Notes: generated by a model not told the origin, from the letters alone. 64,000 bases of DNA from Caulobacter flavus (GCF_003722335.1 NZ_CP026100.1:2640001-2704000), one strand, 5' to 3'. Shown: positions 34,648 through 44,192, numbered from the stretch's first letter. Translations and numbers: made by a program.

Positions 34648-37494
34648 ATGCGCAGCATCTATCGGGGACGCGGCCTGGCCGCCGGCCTCGCCCTGGCCCT
34701 GCTGGCCTCGACCAGCGCCTTCGCCCTCGACGGATCGTTCGAGAAGACCGCCGACGGCGTGGTCGTCAGCCCCGCCTCCGGGCCGGCCAAGAAGGTGCGG
34801 CTGCAGGTGATGGGCGAGCGGATCATCCACGTCACCGCCTCGCCGACGCAGACCTTCGACAATCCGCCCAGCCTGATGGTCACGGCCAAGCCGGCCACCA
34901 CCGGCTTCACGGTAGACGAGAAGGGCGGGGTGCTGACGCTGAAGACCGCCAAGGCCGCTGCGCAGGTCTCGCTGAAGGACGGCACGGTCGACTTCCTCGA
35001 CGCCGCCGGTCGCAAGGTGCTGGCCGAGCGCGATCGCGGCGTCTTCACGCCGGTCAAGGTCGAGGGACAGGACTTCTACGCCGTCCGCCAGCAGTTCAAT
35101 CCGGGCACGGACGAGGCCTTCTATGGCCTTGGCCAGCACCAGAACGGCCAGATGAACTACAATGGCCAGGACGTGGAGCTGCTGCAGTACAACCGCGCCG
35201 TCGCCGTGCCGATGCTGCTGTCGTCCAGGGGCTACGGCCTGCTGTGGGACAACAACTCGATCACCCGCTTCGGCAATCCGATCCCCTACGACGTCGCCTC
35301 GCGCGACCTGAAGATCTTCGACGCCGACGGCAAGGCCGGCGGCTTCACGGCCAGATACTACCAGAACGGCCAGCTGAAGGTGACGCGGGTCGAGAAGGAC
35401 ATCGACTACCGCTTCCTGAAGGACCTGCCCAACTGGCCGGCCGAGCTGCAGGACGCCAACAAGAAGAACCTGCCGGGCCAGACCGTGACCTGGGAGGGCT
35501 TCGTCCAGACCGACAAGGCCGGCGAGCACAATTTCAAGCTCTATTCCAGCGGCTACGCCAAGGTGTGGCTGGACGGCCAGCTGGTGATCGACCGCTGGCG
35601 GCAGAACTGGAATCCCTGGTACCACAACTTCGACGCCAAGCTGACGCCGGGCAAGAAGCACAAGGTGCGCGTCGAGTGGACGCCCGACGACGGCTATATC
35701 GGCCTGCTGCACAACGACCCGATGCCGGCGCTGGACCGCCATTCGCTGCAGCTGACCTCGGAAGTCGGCAAGGCCATCGACTACTACTACATCGGCGGCG
35801 ACGACCTGGATCAGGTGGTGTCGGGCTATCGCGATCTTACCGGTTCGGCGGTGATGATGCCGCGCTGGGCCTACGGCTTCTGGCAGTCGCGCCAGCGCTA
35901 CGAGACCCAGGACCAGATCGTCGGCGTGGTGAAGGAGTACCGCAAGCGCGGCCTGCCGCTCGACAACATCGTCATGGACTGGCGCTACTGGAAAGATCCC
36001 GAGTGGGGCACGCACAAGTTCGACGAGACGCGCTTTCCCAGCCCGCAGAAGATGGTCGACGACATCCATGGGATGAACGCCCATTTCATGATCTCGATCT
36101 GGCCGAAGTTCTATCCGACAACGGACAACTTCAAGGAGCTGGACGCCAAGGGCCACATGTACAAGCGCAACATCGAGCAGGGCGCGCTTGACTGGGTCGG
36201 CCCCGGCTATCTGAACTCGTTCTACGACCCGTATTCGCAGGAAGCCCGCGACATCTACTGGAAGCAGGTCAAGCGCGACCTGAAGGGTTTCGGCGTCGAC
36301 GCCTGGTGGATGGACGCCTCCGAGCCCGACCTGCACTCGAACGTCGACGTGGCCGAGCGCACCCTGCGCATGAGCCCGACGGCGCTGGGCCCGGGCGCGG
36401 AATACTTCAACAGCTACGCCCTGGAGCACACGCGCGGTGTCTACGAGGGCGAGATCAAGGACAATCCGGACGTTCGCCCCTTTATCCTGACCCGCTCGGG
36501 CTTCGGCGGGTTGCAGCGCAACGCCTCGGCGGTGTGGAGCGGCGACGTGGTGGCGCGCTGGGACGATTTCCGCGACCAGATCTCGGCCGGCGTGAACCTG
36601 TCGATGTCGGGCATCCCCAACTGGACCACCGACATCGGCGGCTTCTCGGTCGAGAAGCGCTACGAGAGCAAGGACCCCGCTCACCTGGAAGAGTGGAGGG
36701 AGCTGAACCTGCGCTGGTTCCAGTTCGGCGCCTTCAGCCCGCTGTTCCGCAGCCACGGCGAACTGCCGTTCCGCGAGATCTACGAACTCGCCGACGAGGG
36801 GACCGAGGTCTACAAGTCGCTGGCCTGGTACGACGAGCTTCGCTACCGGCTGATGCCCTACGTCTACACCCTGGCGGCCGACACCTATCACCGCGACGGC
36901 AGCATGATGCGCGGCCTGGTGATGGACTACCCCAACGACTCCAAGGCCCGGAACGTCGACGACCAGTATCTGTTCGGCCAGGACTTCCTGGTGGCGCCCG
37001 TGACGGCGTTCAAGGCCCGCTCGCGCGGCGTCTACCTGCCGGCCGGGACCTGGTACGACTTCGAGACCGGCAAGGCCTTCAAGGGCGGCCAGACGGTCAA
37101 GGCCGACGCGCCGCTGGCCCGCATGCCGCTGTTCGTGAAGGCCGGCGCCATCGTGCCGACCACGGTCGTCCAGCAGTATGTCGGCGAAAAGCCCGACGCG
37201 CCGATCACCCTGCTGGTGTTCACCGGCAAGGATGGCAAGTACGAGCTCTACGAAGACGACGGTCTGTCCAACGGCTATGCCCGCGGCGCCTGGGCCCGCA
37301 CGCCGATCTCCTATGACGACGCCAGCGGCCGGGTGACGATCGGCGCCCGTTCGGGAACCTTCAAGGGCCAGATCGAGAAGCGCACCTTCAAGGTCCGCTT
37401 CATCGGCAAGGGCGCCAGGCCGACCGACTTCGACGCGGCGGCCGACCTGACCGTCGAGTATGATGGCCGGCCGGTGGTGCTGACCCGCAAGTAG
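34648..37494 (+). CDS. GH31 alpha-xylosidase-like glycoside hydrolase with inserted PA14 domain (948 aa)
   Basis: An exported GH31 enzyme (signal peptide about 1-27). Order: N-terminal beta-sandwich (about 28-225), a PA14 domain inserted at about 230-360 (FTARYYQNGQLKV ... EHNFKLYSSGYAKVWLDGQ), catalytic barrel, and C-terminal beta domains. The nucleophile is D556 in WWMDASEPDLH and the acid/base is D633 in VWSGDVVARWDD. The PA14 insertion at this point is characteristic of Cellvibrio Xyl31A, an alpha-xylosidase acting on xyloglucan oligosaccharides; the length is also similar. It lies 61 bases after GH35. Other GH31 activities, such as transglucosylase, cannot be excluded. Confidence 0.88.
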   Translation: MRSIYRGRGLAAGLALALLASTSAFALDGSFEKTADGVVVSPASGPAKKVRLQVMGERIIHVTASPTQTFDNPPSLMVTAKPATTGFTVDEKGGVLTLKTAKAAAQVSLKDGTVDFLDAAGRKVLAERDRGVFTPVKVEGQDFYAVRQQFNPGTDEAFYGLGQHQNGQMNYNGQDVELLQYNRAVAVPMLLSSRGYGLLWDNNSITRFGNPIPYDVASRDLKIFDADGKAGGFTARYYQNGQLKVTRVEKDIDYRFLKDLPNWPAELQDANKKNLPGQTVTWEGFVQTDKAGEHNFKLYSSGYAKVWLDGQLVIDRWRQNWNPWYHNFDAKLTPGKKHKVRVEWTPDDGYIGLLHNDPMPALDRHSLQLTSEVGKAIDYYYIGGDDLDQVVSGYRDLTGSAVMMPRWAYGFWQSRQRYETQDQIVGVVKEYRKRGLPLDNIVMDWRYWKDPEWGTHKFDETRFPSPQKMVDDIHGMNAHFMISIWPKFYPTTDNFKELDAKGHMYKRNIEQGALDWVGPGYLNSFYDPYSQEARDIYWKQVKRDLKGFGVDAWWMDASEPDLHSNVDVAERTLRMSPTALGPGAEYFNSYALEHTRGVYEGEIKDNPDVRPFILTRSGFGGLQRNASAVWSGDVVARWDDFRDQISAGVNLSMSGIPNWTTDIGGFSVEKRYESKDPAHLEEWRELNLRWFQFGAFSPLFRSHGELPFREIYELADEGTEVYKSLAWYDELRYRLMPYVYTLAADTYHRDGSMMRGLVMDYPNDSKARNVDDQYLFGQDFLVAPVTAFKARSRGVYLPAGTWYDFETGKAFKGGQTVKADAPLARMPLFVKAGAIVPTTVVQQYVGEKPDAPITLLVFTGKDGKYELYEDDGLSNGYARGAWARTPISYDDASGRVTIGARSGTFKGQIEKRTFKVRFIGKGARPTDFDAAADLTVEYDGRPVVLTRK

Positions 37495-37517
37495 GGCGAT
37501 CTCCACCTGCGATCGTG

Positions 37518-37550
37518 AAGCCCCGGCGCCGCAAGCGCCGGGGCTTTGCT
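37518..37550 (+). terminator. terminator of the GH35-GH31 unit
   Basis: Arms AAGCCCCGGCG (37518-37528) and CGCCGGGGCTT (37536-37546) form a stable stem, followed by TGCTTTGCT. It lies 23 bases past the GH31 stop and ends the glycoside-hydrolase transcript before the asparaginase gene. Confidence 0.8.
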
Positions 37551-37604
37551 TTGCTGGGAAGGGCGGTCCACCTTGGCGGCGACGAATCCGAAGAGGGCCG
37601 CTCC

Positions 37605-38585
37605 ATGTCCAAGCTCATCGCCGCCGCCGCGCTCGCCGCGTCCCTGACCGCCGCGCCCGCCTTCGCGGGCGACTGGTCTCTGGCAATCCATGGCGGCGCC
37701 GGGGTGATCAATCGCGGCGACCTGTCGCCGGAGAAGGACAAGGCCTATCGCGCCGGGCTGGACGAAGCGCTGAAGGCCGGCTCGGCGGTTCTCGAAAAGG
37801 GCGGCTCCAGCCTCGACGCCGTGGAAGCGGCGGTGAAGGTGCTGGAGGACAATCCGCTGTTCAACGCCGGGAGGGGCGCGGTCTTCACCGCCGACGGCAG
37901 GAACGAGCTCGACGCCTCGATCATGGACGGCGCGACGCTGAAGGCCGGCGCGGTGGCGGGCGTCACCCGCACCAAGCATCCGATCAGCCTGGCCCGGGCG
38001 GTGATGGAGAAGTCGCCGCACGTGATCCTGGCCCGCGAGGGCGCCGACAAGTTCTCGGTCGAGCAGGGTCTGGAGCAGGTCGATCCGTCTTGGTTCCGCA
38101 CCGAAGAACGCTGGAAGCAGCTGGAGGCCTGGCGCGCCAGGCAGAAGGCCGCCCTGGATCCCACCCACCTCTACGGCACGGTCGGAGCGGTCGCCATCGA
38201 CGCCAAGGGCCACCTGGCGGCGGCGACCTCGACCGGCGGCATGACCGGCAAGAAGTGGGGCCGCATCGGGGATTCGCCCATCATCGGCGCGGGGACCTAC
38301 GCCCAGGACGGCGTCTGTGCGGTCTCGGCCACGGGCTCGGGCGAATACTTCATCCGCACCAGCGCCGCCCATCAGGTCTGCGCCCGCATCGCCTGGAAGG
38401 GCGAGGACCTCAAGACCGCCGGCGACGCCACCATCAAGGCGATCGGCGACATCGGCGGCGACGGCGGCATGATCACCATGAACGCCAGGGGCGAGGTCGC
38501 CTTCCCGATGAACAGCTCGGGCATGTACCGCGGCTGGGCCAGCGCCAGGGGCAAGGGCACGGCGATCTACGCGGACGAGAACTAG
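37605..38585 (+). CDS. isoaspartyl peptidase/L-asparaginase family Ntn hydrolase, exported (326 aa)
   Basis: A plant-type asparaginase/isoaspartyl dipeptidase precursor. The signal peptide spans about 1-20 (MSKLIAAAALAASLTAAPAF). Family motifs are LAIHGGAG, GSSLDAVEAAVKVLEDNPLFNAGRGAVF and ELDASIMDGA. The catalytic, self-cleaving Thr is T192 in LYGTVGAVA, generating alpha and beta chains, and GNSGG-like STGGMTGK and TGSGEYFIR form the oxyanion and substrate loop. Export suggests a role in periplasmic peptide or asparagine use. The frame is open from 37515, but that N-terminus is encoded by the terminator hairpin, so the ATG with the signal peptide was chosen. Confidence 0.9.
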   Translation: MSKLIAAAALAASLTAAPAFAGDWSLAIHGGAGVINRGDLSPEKDKAYRAGLDEALKAGSAVLEKGGSSLDAVEAAVKVLEDNPLFNAGRGAVFTADGRNELDASIMDGATLKAGAVAGVTRTKHPISLARAVMEKSPHVILAREGADKFSVEQGLEQVDPSWFRTEERWKQLEAWRARQKAALDPTHLYGTVGAVAIDAKGHLAAATSTGGMTGKKWGRIGDSPIIGAGTYAQDGVCAVSATGSGEYFIRTSAAHQVCARIAWKGEDLKTAGDATIKAIGDIGGDGGMITMNARGEVAFPMNSSGMYRGWASARGKGTAIYADEN

Positions 38586-38663
38586 GCCGCCTGCGGCGGC
38601 CCCCTCAGTCGCTCCGCGACAGCTCCCCCAGAGGGAAGCATCTGGCGCGGCGCTCATCGATCC

Positions 38664-38678
38664 TCCCCCTTTGGGGGA
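38664..38678 (+). repeat. 15-bp direct repeat, left flank of 104-bp element copy 1
   Basis: TCCCCCTTTGGGGGA, identical to 38783-38797. The TTT centre differs from the TCT centre at copy 2, so the duplication was made from the local sequence. Neighbouring bases on either side do not match, fixing the repeat at 15 bp. Confidence 0.9.
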
Positions 38679-38782
38679 CTGTTGCGAAATTCGGAACGTC
38701 GAAGAACAGACCAGAATCCGTTCGAGAACAGTTCGGAATCAAAAGGGGAAAGTCGTTCTTGTTTTACCCCATTATGCAACGA
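38679..38782 (+). mobile_element. 104-bp MITE-like non-autonomous element, copy 1
   Basis: The element starts CTGTTGCGAAAT and ends ATTATGCAACGA; the termini form an imperfect inverted repeat (8 of 12 positions, including the shared GTTGC). It is A/T-richer than its host DNA and has no coding frame of note. It is identical to the reverse complement of 63178-63281 except for one base (T at 38760 against C). It is bounded by exact 15-bp direct repeats of the host palindrome. No transposase lies nearby, so it must be moved in trans if it is mobile. Confidence 0.82.
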
Positions 38783-38797
38783 TCCCCCTTTGGGGGA
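38783..38797 (+). repeat. 15-bp direct repeat, right flank of 104-bp element copy 1
   Basis: Second copy of TCCCCCTTTGGGGGA. It joins directly to GGTGGCCC, the normal continuation of the palindromic element. Confidence 0.9.
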
Positions 38798-38822
38798 GGT
38801 GGCCCGGAGGGCCGGAGGGGGT

Positions 38823-39485
38823 CTAGGCCGCCGCGACCAGCTTCGGCTGGATCAGCGCCGCGGCGTTGATGCGTCGGCCGCCGGGCTTGATGACTTCCAG
38901 GTGCACGTGGTCGGTGATGCCCGGATAGTGCTTCTGCAGGCTGGCCACGTGGCCGATGACCTGGCCCAGGCGGATGGTCTGGCCGACCTCGACGTCGGGA
39001 TCGACGTAGAAGGCGCGGGCGACGTAGCCGAGGGCCGGGTTGGTGATCTCGACGAAGCGCAGGTCGGGCGCGTCGGCGTAGGCATAGCCAATCTTGGTGA
39101 CGTAGCCCGACATCGGCGCCTTGGCGGCCTGGCCGGCGACGGCGACGTAGTCGACGCCCTCGTGCTGGCGCGAGCCGCCGTCGCGACGGGCGCCGAAGGC
39201 CCCGTTCCCGAAGGCGTCATGCTCGCGCGGGGCCGCGCCCGTGGGGTTGGCGAAGTCGGACGCGCCGTCGCCGTCGACGTCGGCGCCCTTCCAGACGGTC
39301 TCCATGCGCACCGGCTGGGGCGGGGCCTCGTCCAGCCTGTTCAGCAAGGTCCGCACCGCGGGCGGCGTCGACCGGTTCACGTGCGGGCTTTCCATCGCCA
39401 GACCCGCCATCGGCGCGAAGAGCACCGTCAGACCCAGGGCGATCCGCGCCTGGGGAGGAAGCTTCTTCAACGCCGGAAAATGCAT
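38823..39485 (-). CDS. M23 family metallopeptidase (LytM-type, 220 aa)
   Basis: A peptidoglycan endopeptidase-like protein anchored or exported by an N-terminal hydrophobic segment (about 13-31). The catalytic zinc residues are complete: H108 and D112 in QHEGVDYVA, and H193/H195 in DHVHLEV. A DVDGDGASD segment (69-77) looks like an EF-hand-type calcium loop, unusual in this small form. With the full set of ligands it should be active and not a divisome activator of the EnvC type. The stop codon lies directly against the interrupted palindromic repeat. No cell-wall gene is adjacent. Confidence 0.9.
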   Translation of the reverse strand: MHFPALKKLPPQARIALGLTVLFAPMAGLAMESPHVNRSTPPAVRTLLNRLDEAPPQPVRMETVWKGADVDGDGASDFANPTGAAPREHDAFGNGAFGARRDGGSRQHEGVDYVAVAGQAAKAPMSGYVTKIGYAYADAPDLRFVEITNPALGYVARAFYVDPDVEVGQTIRLGQVIGHVASLQKHYPGITDHVHLEVIKPGGRRINAAALIQPKLVAAA

Positions 39486-39613
39486 TTCGCCATCCTATGG
39501 ATCGTTTCGCGTCGTGGGGCGTTCGCCGTGCCACGGGCGTCGTTAACCATTCAGATAAGGCGATGAAAAGGCAGGATTGCTGCGTCAGGTCGACGCGCAT
39601 GTGCTTGGCTATG

Positions 39614-39632
39614 CTCAAGCTGAAAGCTTGAG
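39614..39632. repeat. CTCAAGCT/AGCTTGAG palindrome in the kinase-peptidase gap
   Basis: Arms CTCAAGCT and AGCTTGAG surround GAA. It lies in the A/T-richer 176-base gap, upstream of the M23 gene and downstream of the last kinase stop. It may be an operator or the 3' end hairpin of the chemosensory operon; no U-tract follows. Confidence 0.45.
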
Positions 39633-39661
39633 ATTCAATCGAACATTGTTGGGTTGTCGAC

Positions 39662-41476
39662 TTACGCGTCGGCCAGGACTGATCGGATGCGGTCGGCCAG
39701 TTCCCTGTTCTCGAAGGGTTTGCGCACCAACGATAGGTCGGTTCGTTCGGGCGTCACGTCGGCGTGGCCGGTGACCAGGATGACCCGGATCCCGGGCGCC
39801 AGGTCCTGGGCCGCGCGGGCCAGTTCCAGGCCCGTCATGCCCGGCATGGCGAAGTCGGCGATCATCAGGTCGGGCCGAGTCTCGCGCACGCGCCGCAGCG
39901 CCTGCTCGCCGTCCTCGGCCTCGATCACCCGATGGCCGAGGTCGCGCACCATGGCCACCGTCACCGCCCGCACCGTGGGGTCGTCGTCGACCACCAGCAC
40001 GCTGCGCGACGGCTGCTTGTCGAGGGCTACGTCGACGGGCGGGCAGTCTTCGCCCGGGCCGCAGTCGCCCGATCCGCGCGGCAGGTAGAGGTTCACGGCG
40101 GTACCCTCGCCGGGCTGGCTCTCGATGTCGATCGCCCCGCCCGAACGCTGGGCGAAGCCGTAGACCATGGAAAGGCCCAGGCCCGTGCCCTTGCCCACCG
40201 GCTTGGTGGTGAAGAACGGCTCGAAGATGCGGGCCATCAGTTCCGGCGAGATGCCCTCGCCGGTGTCGCGCACGGTGACCAGCACGTAGTCGCCGTCAGG
40301 CAGGTCGTGGCGGGCGGTCGGGCCGGACATGGCGAAGTTGCGGGCGCTGATCGAGATCACCCCGCCGCCCGGCATGGCGTCGCGGGCGTTGACCGACAGG
40401 TTCAGCACCGCCAGCTCCAGCTGGTCGGGCTCGACATGCGCCGGCCACAGATCGGCGGGCAGGTCCCAGGCGATGCGCACCGCGCCGCCCAGGGTGCGCA
40501 CCAGGATGGCGTCCATGCCCATCAGGGTGTCGGCCACGTCGACGACCTTGGGCTGGCTTTCCTGCTGGCGGCTGAAGCCCAGCAGGCGGTGGGTCAGGGC
40601 CGCGCCCTTGCGGGCCGCCAGGCTGGCGTTGTCGAGATAGCGCCGCACCTTGTCGGCGTCGGGCAGGCGGCGGCCGGCCAGCTCCAGGCTGCCCAGAATG
40701 GCGGTCAGCAGGTTGTTGAAGTCGTGGGCAACGCCGCCGGCCAGAGTGCCCAGCGCCTGCAGCTTGTCGGCCTGGCGCAGGCGGATCTCGGCCATCTTCT
40801 GGTCGGTGACGTCGCGCTCGATGACCAGCAGGTGCCCGGCCTCGTCGCGCAGCGGCACGTACTGGCGTTCGGTCCAGACCGGTCCGCCCAGGGTGGCTTC
40901 CTCGGTGACGACCTGGACCGGCTGGCCCGCGGCGAGGGCCTCGGCGCCCTCGGGGGCGTCGGCGAAGGGATGCGCGTCGGAGGCGTTGGTGCGGACCACC
41001 CGGCCTTGCGCGTCCTTGAAGGCGATGACGGCGGGAATGCTGTCCATCAAGCCGCGCAGCAGAGCCTGCTCGGTGCGCAGGGCGCGGCGCAGGCGCGTGC
41101 GCTCGACCCCGGCGGCGACGGCCGCGCGCAGGGCCTCGGGCTCCCAGGGCTTGGCGACGTAGCCGCTGACGCCGCCCAGGTTCAGGGCCGAGACCACGGC
41201 CGACAGGTCGGCATAGCCGGTCAGCAGGATGGAGTCGGCGTCGCTGATCGAGCGGGCGGCGGCCAGGAACTGGTCGCCGGTCAGGCCGGGCATCCGCTGG
41301 TCCGAAAGGATCAGGGCGACCGACGGCTCCTGGGCCAGGATGTCGAGGGCCTTGCCCGGGGCGTTGCTGGTCAGCACGCGGTAGCGGTCTTCCAGCAGGT
41401 CTTCCAGGGCGACCAGGATGTCGGGCTCGTCGTCGACGACCAGGATCGTCGGACGCTCTCCGCTTTGGACGCTCAT
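39662..41476 (-). CDS. hybrid histidine kinase REC-PAS-HisKA-HATPase-REC (604 aa)
   Basis: A cytoplasmic two-component hybrid with no membrane segments. The N-terminal receiver has phospho-site D59 in [14 protein letters not shown]-like domain (about 140-225: [19 protein letters not shown]) follows, then a dimerisation box with H251 in [11 protein letters not shown], an ATPase domain with [10 protein letters not shown] and [12 protein letters not shown], and a C-terminal receiver with D541 in [10 protein letters not shown]. It is last in the chemosensory operon; its ATG overlaps the preceding kinase stop (ATGA). The two receivers suggest that it takes phosphate from the CheA-like kinase and passes it to an unlinked protein. 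Output domain and target are absent. Confidence 0.92.
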   Translation of the reverse strand: MSVQSGERPTILVVDDEPDILVALEDLLEDRYRVLTSNAPGKALDILAQEPSVALILSDQRMPGLTGDQFLAAARSISDADSILLTGYADLSAVVSALNLGGVSGYVAKPWEPEALRAAVAAGVERTRLRRALRTEQALLRGLMDSIPAVIAFKDAQGRVVRTNASDAHPFADAPEGAEALAAGQPVQVVTEEATLGGPVWTERQYVPLRDEAGHLLVIERDVTDQKMAEIRLRQADKLQALGTLAGGVAHDFNNLLTAILGSLELAGRRLPDADKVRRYLDNASLAARKGAALTHRLLGFSRQQESQPKVVDVADTLMGMDAILVRTLGGAVRIAWDLPADLWPAHVEPDQLELAVLNLSVNARDAMPGGGVISISARNFAMSGPTARHDLPDGDYVLVTVRDTGEGISPELMARIFEPFFTTKPVGKGTGLGLSMVYGFAQRSGGAIDIESQPGEGTAVNLYLPRGSGDCGPGEDCPPVDVALDKQPSRSVLVVDDDPTVRAVTVAMVRDLGHRVIEAEDGEQALRRVRETRPDLMIADFAMPGMTGLELARAAQDLAPGIRVILVTGHADVTPERTDLSLVRKPFENRELADRIRSVLADA

Positions 41477-43122
41477 CGGGCATCTCCGTCGACGACAGGG
41501 GGCGGGATGGTGATGGTGAAGCGCGCGCCGCCCAGTTCGCCCTGGTCGACGGCGATCGCGCCGCCGTGGGCGCGCACCACGTTGTAGGCGATGGCCAGGC
41601 CCAGGCCCGTGCCGGCCCCGACGGGCTTGGTGGTGAAGAACGGCTCAAAGATGCGGTCGCGCAGATCGGCCGGCACGCCAGGGCCGGAATCCTCGACCGC
41701 GATGACGAAGTCGCCGCCGTCGTCCCGCGTGGAGATGCCGATCACGCCCCGCCCCCCGTTTGCGCCGCCCAGCGCGTCGGCGGCGTTGCCGACGATGTTC
41801 ATCACCACCTGGTTCAGCAGGGCGGGCGAGCCCTCCAGGGTGTTGCGGGCGGCGTAGGCGCGGCGCACCTCGATGCCGTCGCCCAGCTTGTGGGCGAGAA
41901 GGGCCAGGACGGTCTCGATGGAGTCGGCGGCGTCCAGAACATGGCGGTCGCCTTCGTCCAGGCGCGAGAACTTGCGCAGGTTGAGGACCAGGTCCTGGAT
42001 GCGCTTCATACCCACCCGCATCGAGGCCAGGCGGGCCTTGGCCTTGTCGAGGCCGGGGGAGGGGGTCTCGTCGGCGGCCGTGGCGATCAGGCGCTCGACG
42101 GTGTCCTGGTGGCCCAGCAGGAAGGCCAGGGGATTGTTGATCTCGTGGGCGATGCCGGCGACCAGCTCGCCCAGCGAGGCCATCTTGGCGGCCTGGACCA
42201 GCTGGCCCTGAGCGTCCTTCAGCTGACGGTTGGCGTTGGCCAGGTCGTCGGCGACGGCGGCGCGGGCCTCGGCTCTCGCCAGCGCCAGTTCCTGGGCGCG
42301 CGCCTCGCCGGCGCTGCGGCGCGCCTCGTCGGCCATCAGCTTGCGGCGCAACTGGGCGCGGACCCGGGCGCGCACCACCTCGTCGTTGGCCGAGGCGGGC
42401 ACCACGTCGTCGGCGCCGGCCTCCAGCGCGTCGGTCAGCAGGTCGCGGTCGGCCTCCTCGCCGCCGAAGGCCAACAGCTGGAACGGCGCGCCCAGCCGCG
42501 CGCGGCGGGCGTCCAGGGCGGCCAGCAGGGCCAGGTCGTCGCGGTCGCCGCCGCGCACGCCGACGACCACGCCGTCGAGTTCGCCGTCCAGCGCCGCGCA
42601 GTCGGGGTCCAGACGCTCCAGCGCGGCCACCTCGTAGCCGTCGTGCTCCAGCAGGTGACGCAGGCGCAGGCGCAGGGTGGCGCTGGGATGGGCGACCAGC
42701 ACCCGGGCGCGGCGGAAGGGTTCGGAGGCCTTGGGCGCGGCGGTCTCGGCCTTGGCCCGGCGCAGCAGCGCCTTCAGCCGCACGATCACCACCTTGGGAT
42801 CGGCCGACTTGGCGACATAGGCGTCGGCGCCGCTCTCCAGCCCCTGACGCTCCAGGTCGCTCTCACGCGCGCCGGTCAGCATCAGCACCGGCAGGGCCCG
42901 GGTGCGGCCGTTCAGGCGGATCTGGCGCGACAGCTCGCGGCCGTCCATGCCGGGCAGGTGGAAGTCGGCGACGATCAGGTCGGGCAGATGGGCGTTCAGG
43001 TGCTCCAGCGCCGCCTCGCCGCTCGTCGCGCAGGCCACCGAGAAGCCCTCGGCTTCCAGCAGGCCGCGCAGGCGCAGGGCCTGGGTCTCGGAATCCTCGA
43101 CGACCAGGACGGAGGCGGTCAT
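41473..43122 (-). CDS. REC-pseudoREC-histidine kinase, CheS-like (549 aa)
   Basis: A soluble kinase with two N-terminal receiver folds. The first has the phospho-acceptor D53 ([12 protein letters not shown]) and the conserved Lys. The second (about 137-265) lacks the acidic pair (VLVAHPSA) and has no Asp at the acceptor position ([11 protein letters not shown]), so it is a degenerate receiver. A coiled-coil linker leads to the dimerisation box with H326 in [10 protein letters not shown], and the ATPase motifs [10 protein letters not shown] and [10 protein letters not shown]. This layout recalls CheS3 of Rhodospirillum centenum, which works with a CheA in a non-motility chemosensory pathway. 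ATGA overlap with cheB. Confidence 0.9.
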   Translation of the reverse strand: MTASVLVVEDSETQALRLRGLLEAEGFSVACATSGEAALEHLNAHLPDLIVADFHLPGMDGRELSRQIRLNGRTRALPVLMLTGARESDLERQGLESGADAYVAKSADPKVVIVRLKALLRRAKAETAAPKASEPFRRARVLVAHPSATLRLRLRHLLEHDGYEVAALERLDPDCAALDGELDGVVVGVRGGDRDDLALLAALDARRARLGAPFQLLAFGGEEADRDLLTDALEAGADDVVPASANDEVVRARVRAQLRRKLMADEARRSAGEARAQELALARAEARAAVADDLANANRQLKDAQGQLVQAAKMASLGELVAGIAHEINNPLAFLLGHQDTVERLIATAADETPSPGLDKAKARLASMRVGMKRIQDLVLNLRKFSRLDEGDRHVLDAADSIETVLALLAHKLGDGIEVRRAYAARNTLEGSPALLNQVVMNIVGNAADALGGANGGRGVIGISTRDDGGDFVIAVEDSGPGVPADLRDRIFEPFFTTKPVGAGTGLGLAIAYNVVRAHGGAIAVDQGELGGARFTITIPPPVVDGDAR

Positions 43123-44192
43123 GCGTCCTCCCGGCGGCGGGCCAGCTGGGCGATGCGCGGGCCGATCAGGTCGAGGCTCAACACGGCCCGCGCCGCGCCC
43201 AGCTTAACGGCCGCGGCGGGCATGCCGTAGACGACGGCGCTGCTCTCGTGCTCGGCGATGGTGAAGCCGCCCGCGGCGCGCAGTTCGGAAAGGCCCTTGG
43301 CCCCGTCTTCGCCCATGCCGGTCAGCAGGGCCGCCACGGTCCTGGAACCCACCGATCGCGCCAGCGACTGAAAGAGCACCGTGGCCGAGGGCCGCTGGCC
43401 GCTGACGGGCGCCGCGCCCGACAGGCGCAGCACGCCGCCGGGCGTCAGGGTCAGGTGACGGTCGCCGGGCGCGACATAGGCGCGGCCCGGCAGCGCCAGC
43501 TCGCCGTCCCGGGCCACCGCGACGCGGATCGGCGACAGGCTGTCCAGCCAGCCGGCGAAGCCTTCCATGAAAGCCGCGCCCATGTGCTGGACGACCAGAA
43601 CGGGCGCGGGGAAGTCGGCGGGCAGCGCGTCGAGCACCCGGGCCAGGGCCGGCGGTCCGCCGGTCGAGGCGGCCAGGGCCAGATAGCCCAGGTCCTGGAA
43701 ATCGGCGCTGGTGGCGAGGGGCATGGCCTCGCGGGGCGCGCGCGCCCCGCCGCCGATGGCCCGGCGACGGATCACCGGCACGCTGCTCATGATGAACAGC
43801 TGCGTGCAGATGGTGTCGGCCAGGCGCTCGTAGCCGTCGGTGGCCAGGCCCACGGGCTTTTCCACCACCGTCAGGGCGCCGGCCCGCAGCGCGTTCATCG
43901 AGATCTTCAGCGAGGCGTCCTCGACCGCGTCGGCGATGACCACGATGGGCGTCGGATGGTCAGACATGATCCGAGCCGTGGCTTCCAGTCCGTCCATGCC
44001 GGGCAAGCGGATGTCCATCGAGATCACGTCGGGCTTCACCTGGCCGATGCAGGCCAGGGCCTCCTCGGCCGAGGCGACGGCGGCGGAGACGGTCAGGCGC
44101 GGGTCGCGCTCGACGATGTGGGTCAGCAGGACCCGCACCACCGTGGAATCCTCGACGATCATCACCCGCACGGGCTTGCCGGACGCCTTCAC
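43119..44192 (-). CDS. cheB: chemotaxis response regulator / protein-glutamate methylesterase
   Basis: A CheB of 357 residues (WspF-like position). An N-terminal receiver with D60 in SMDIRLPGMDG controls a C-terminal esterase with the triad S176 (AASTGGPPAL), H203 (VVQHMG) and D296 (TGMGEDGA). It removes methyl groups from receptor glutamates or deamidates glutamines to reset signalling. The GTG at 44192 overlaps the cheA stop (GTGA). The frame is open far upstream antisense-like through cheA, but the receiver start fixes this site. Confidence 0.94.
   Translation of the reverse strand: MKASGKPVRVMIVEDSTVVRVLLTHIVERDPRLTVSAAVASAEEALACIGQVKPDVISMDIRLPGMDGLEATARIMSDHPTPIVVIADAVEDASLKISMNALRAGALTVVEKPVGLATDGYERLADTICTQLFIMSSVPVIRRRAIGGGARAPREAMPLATSADFQDLGYLALAASTGGPPALARVLDALPADFPAPVLVVQHMGAAFMEGFAGWLDSLSPIRVAVARDGELALPGRAYVAPGDRHLTLTPGGVLRLSGAAPVSGQRPSATVLFQSLARSVGSRTVAALLTGMGEDGAKGLSELRAAGGFTIAEHESSAVVYGMPAAAVKLGAARAVLSLDLIGPRIAQLARRREDA

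Larger units (their letters stand above)
38599..38822. repeat. family A extragenic palindrome, interrupted by a 104-bp insertion
   Basis: The element begins CCCCCTCAGTCGCTCCGCGA, has a decayed first hairpin, then GATCCTCCCCCTTTGGGGGA. There it is interrupted by the 104-bp element at 38679-38782. After the insertion TCCCCCTTTGGGGGA is repeated exactly and the element continues GGTGGCCC, AGGGCC, GGAGGGGG up to the stop of the M23 peptidase gene. Confidence 0.9.

Noticed and set aside
38679..38782. The 104-bp repeat as CRISPR repeat, tRNA-derived element or small RNA gene
   Set aside because: There are two distant single copies in opposite orientation with flanking duplications, no array, and no cloverleaf. 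A mobile element explains all observations better, though transcription is untested.
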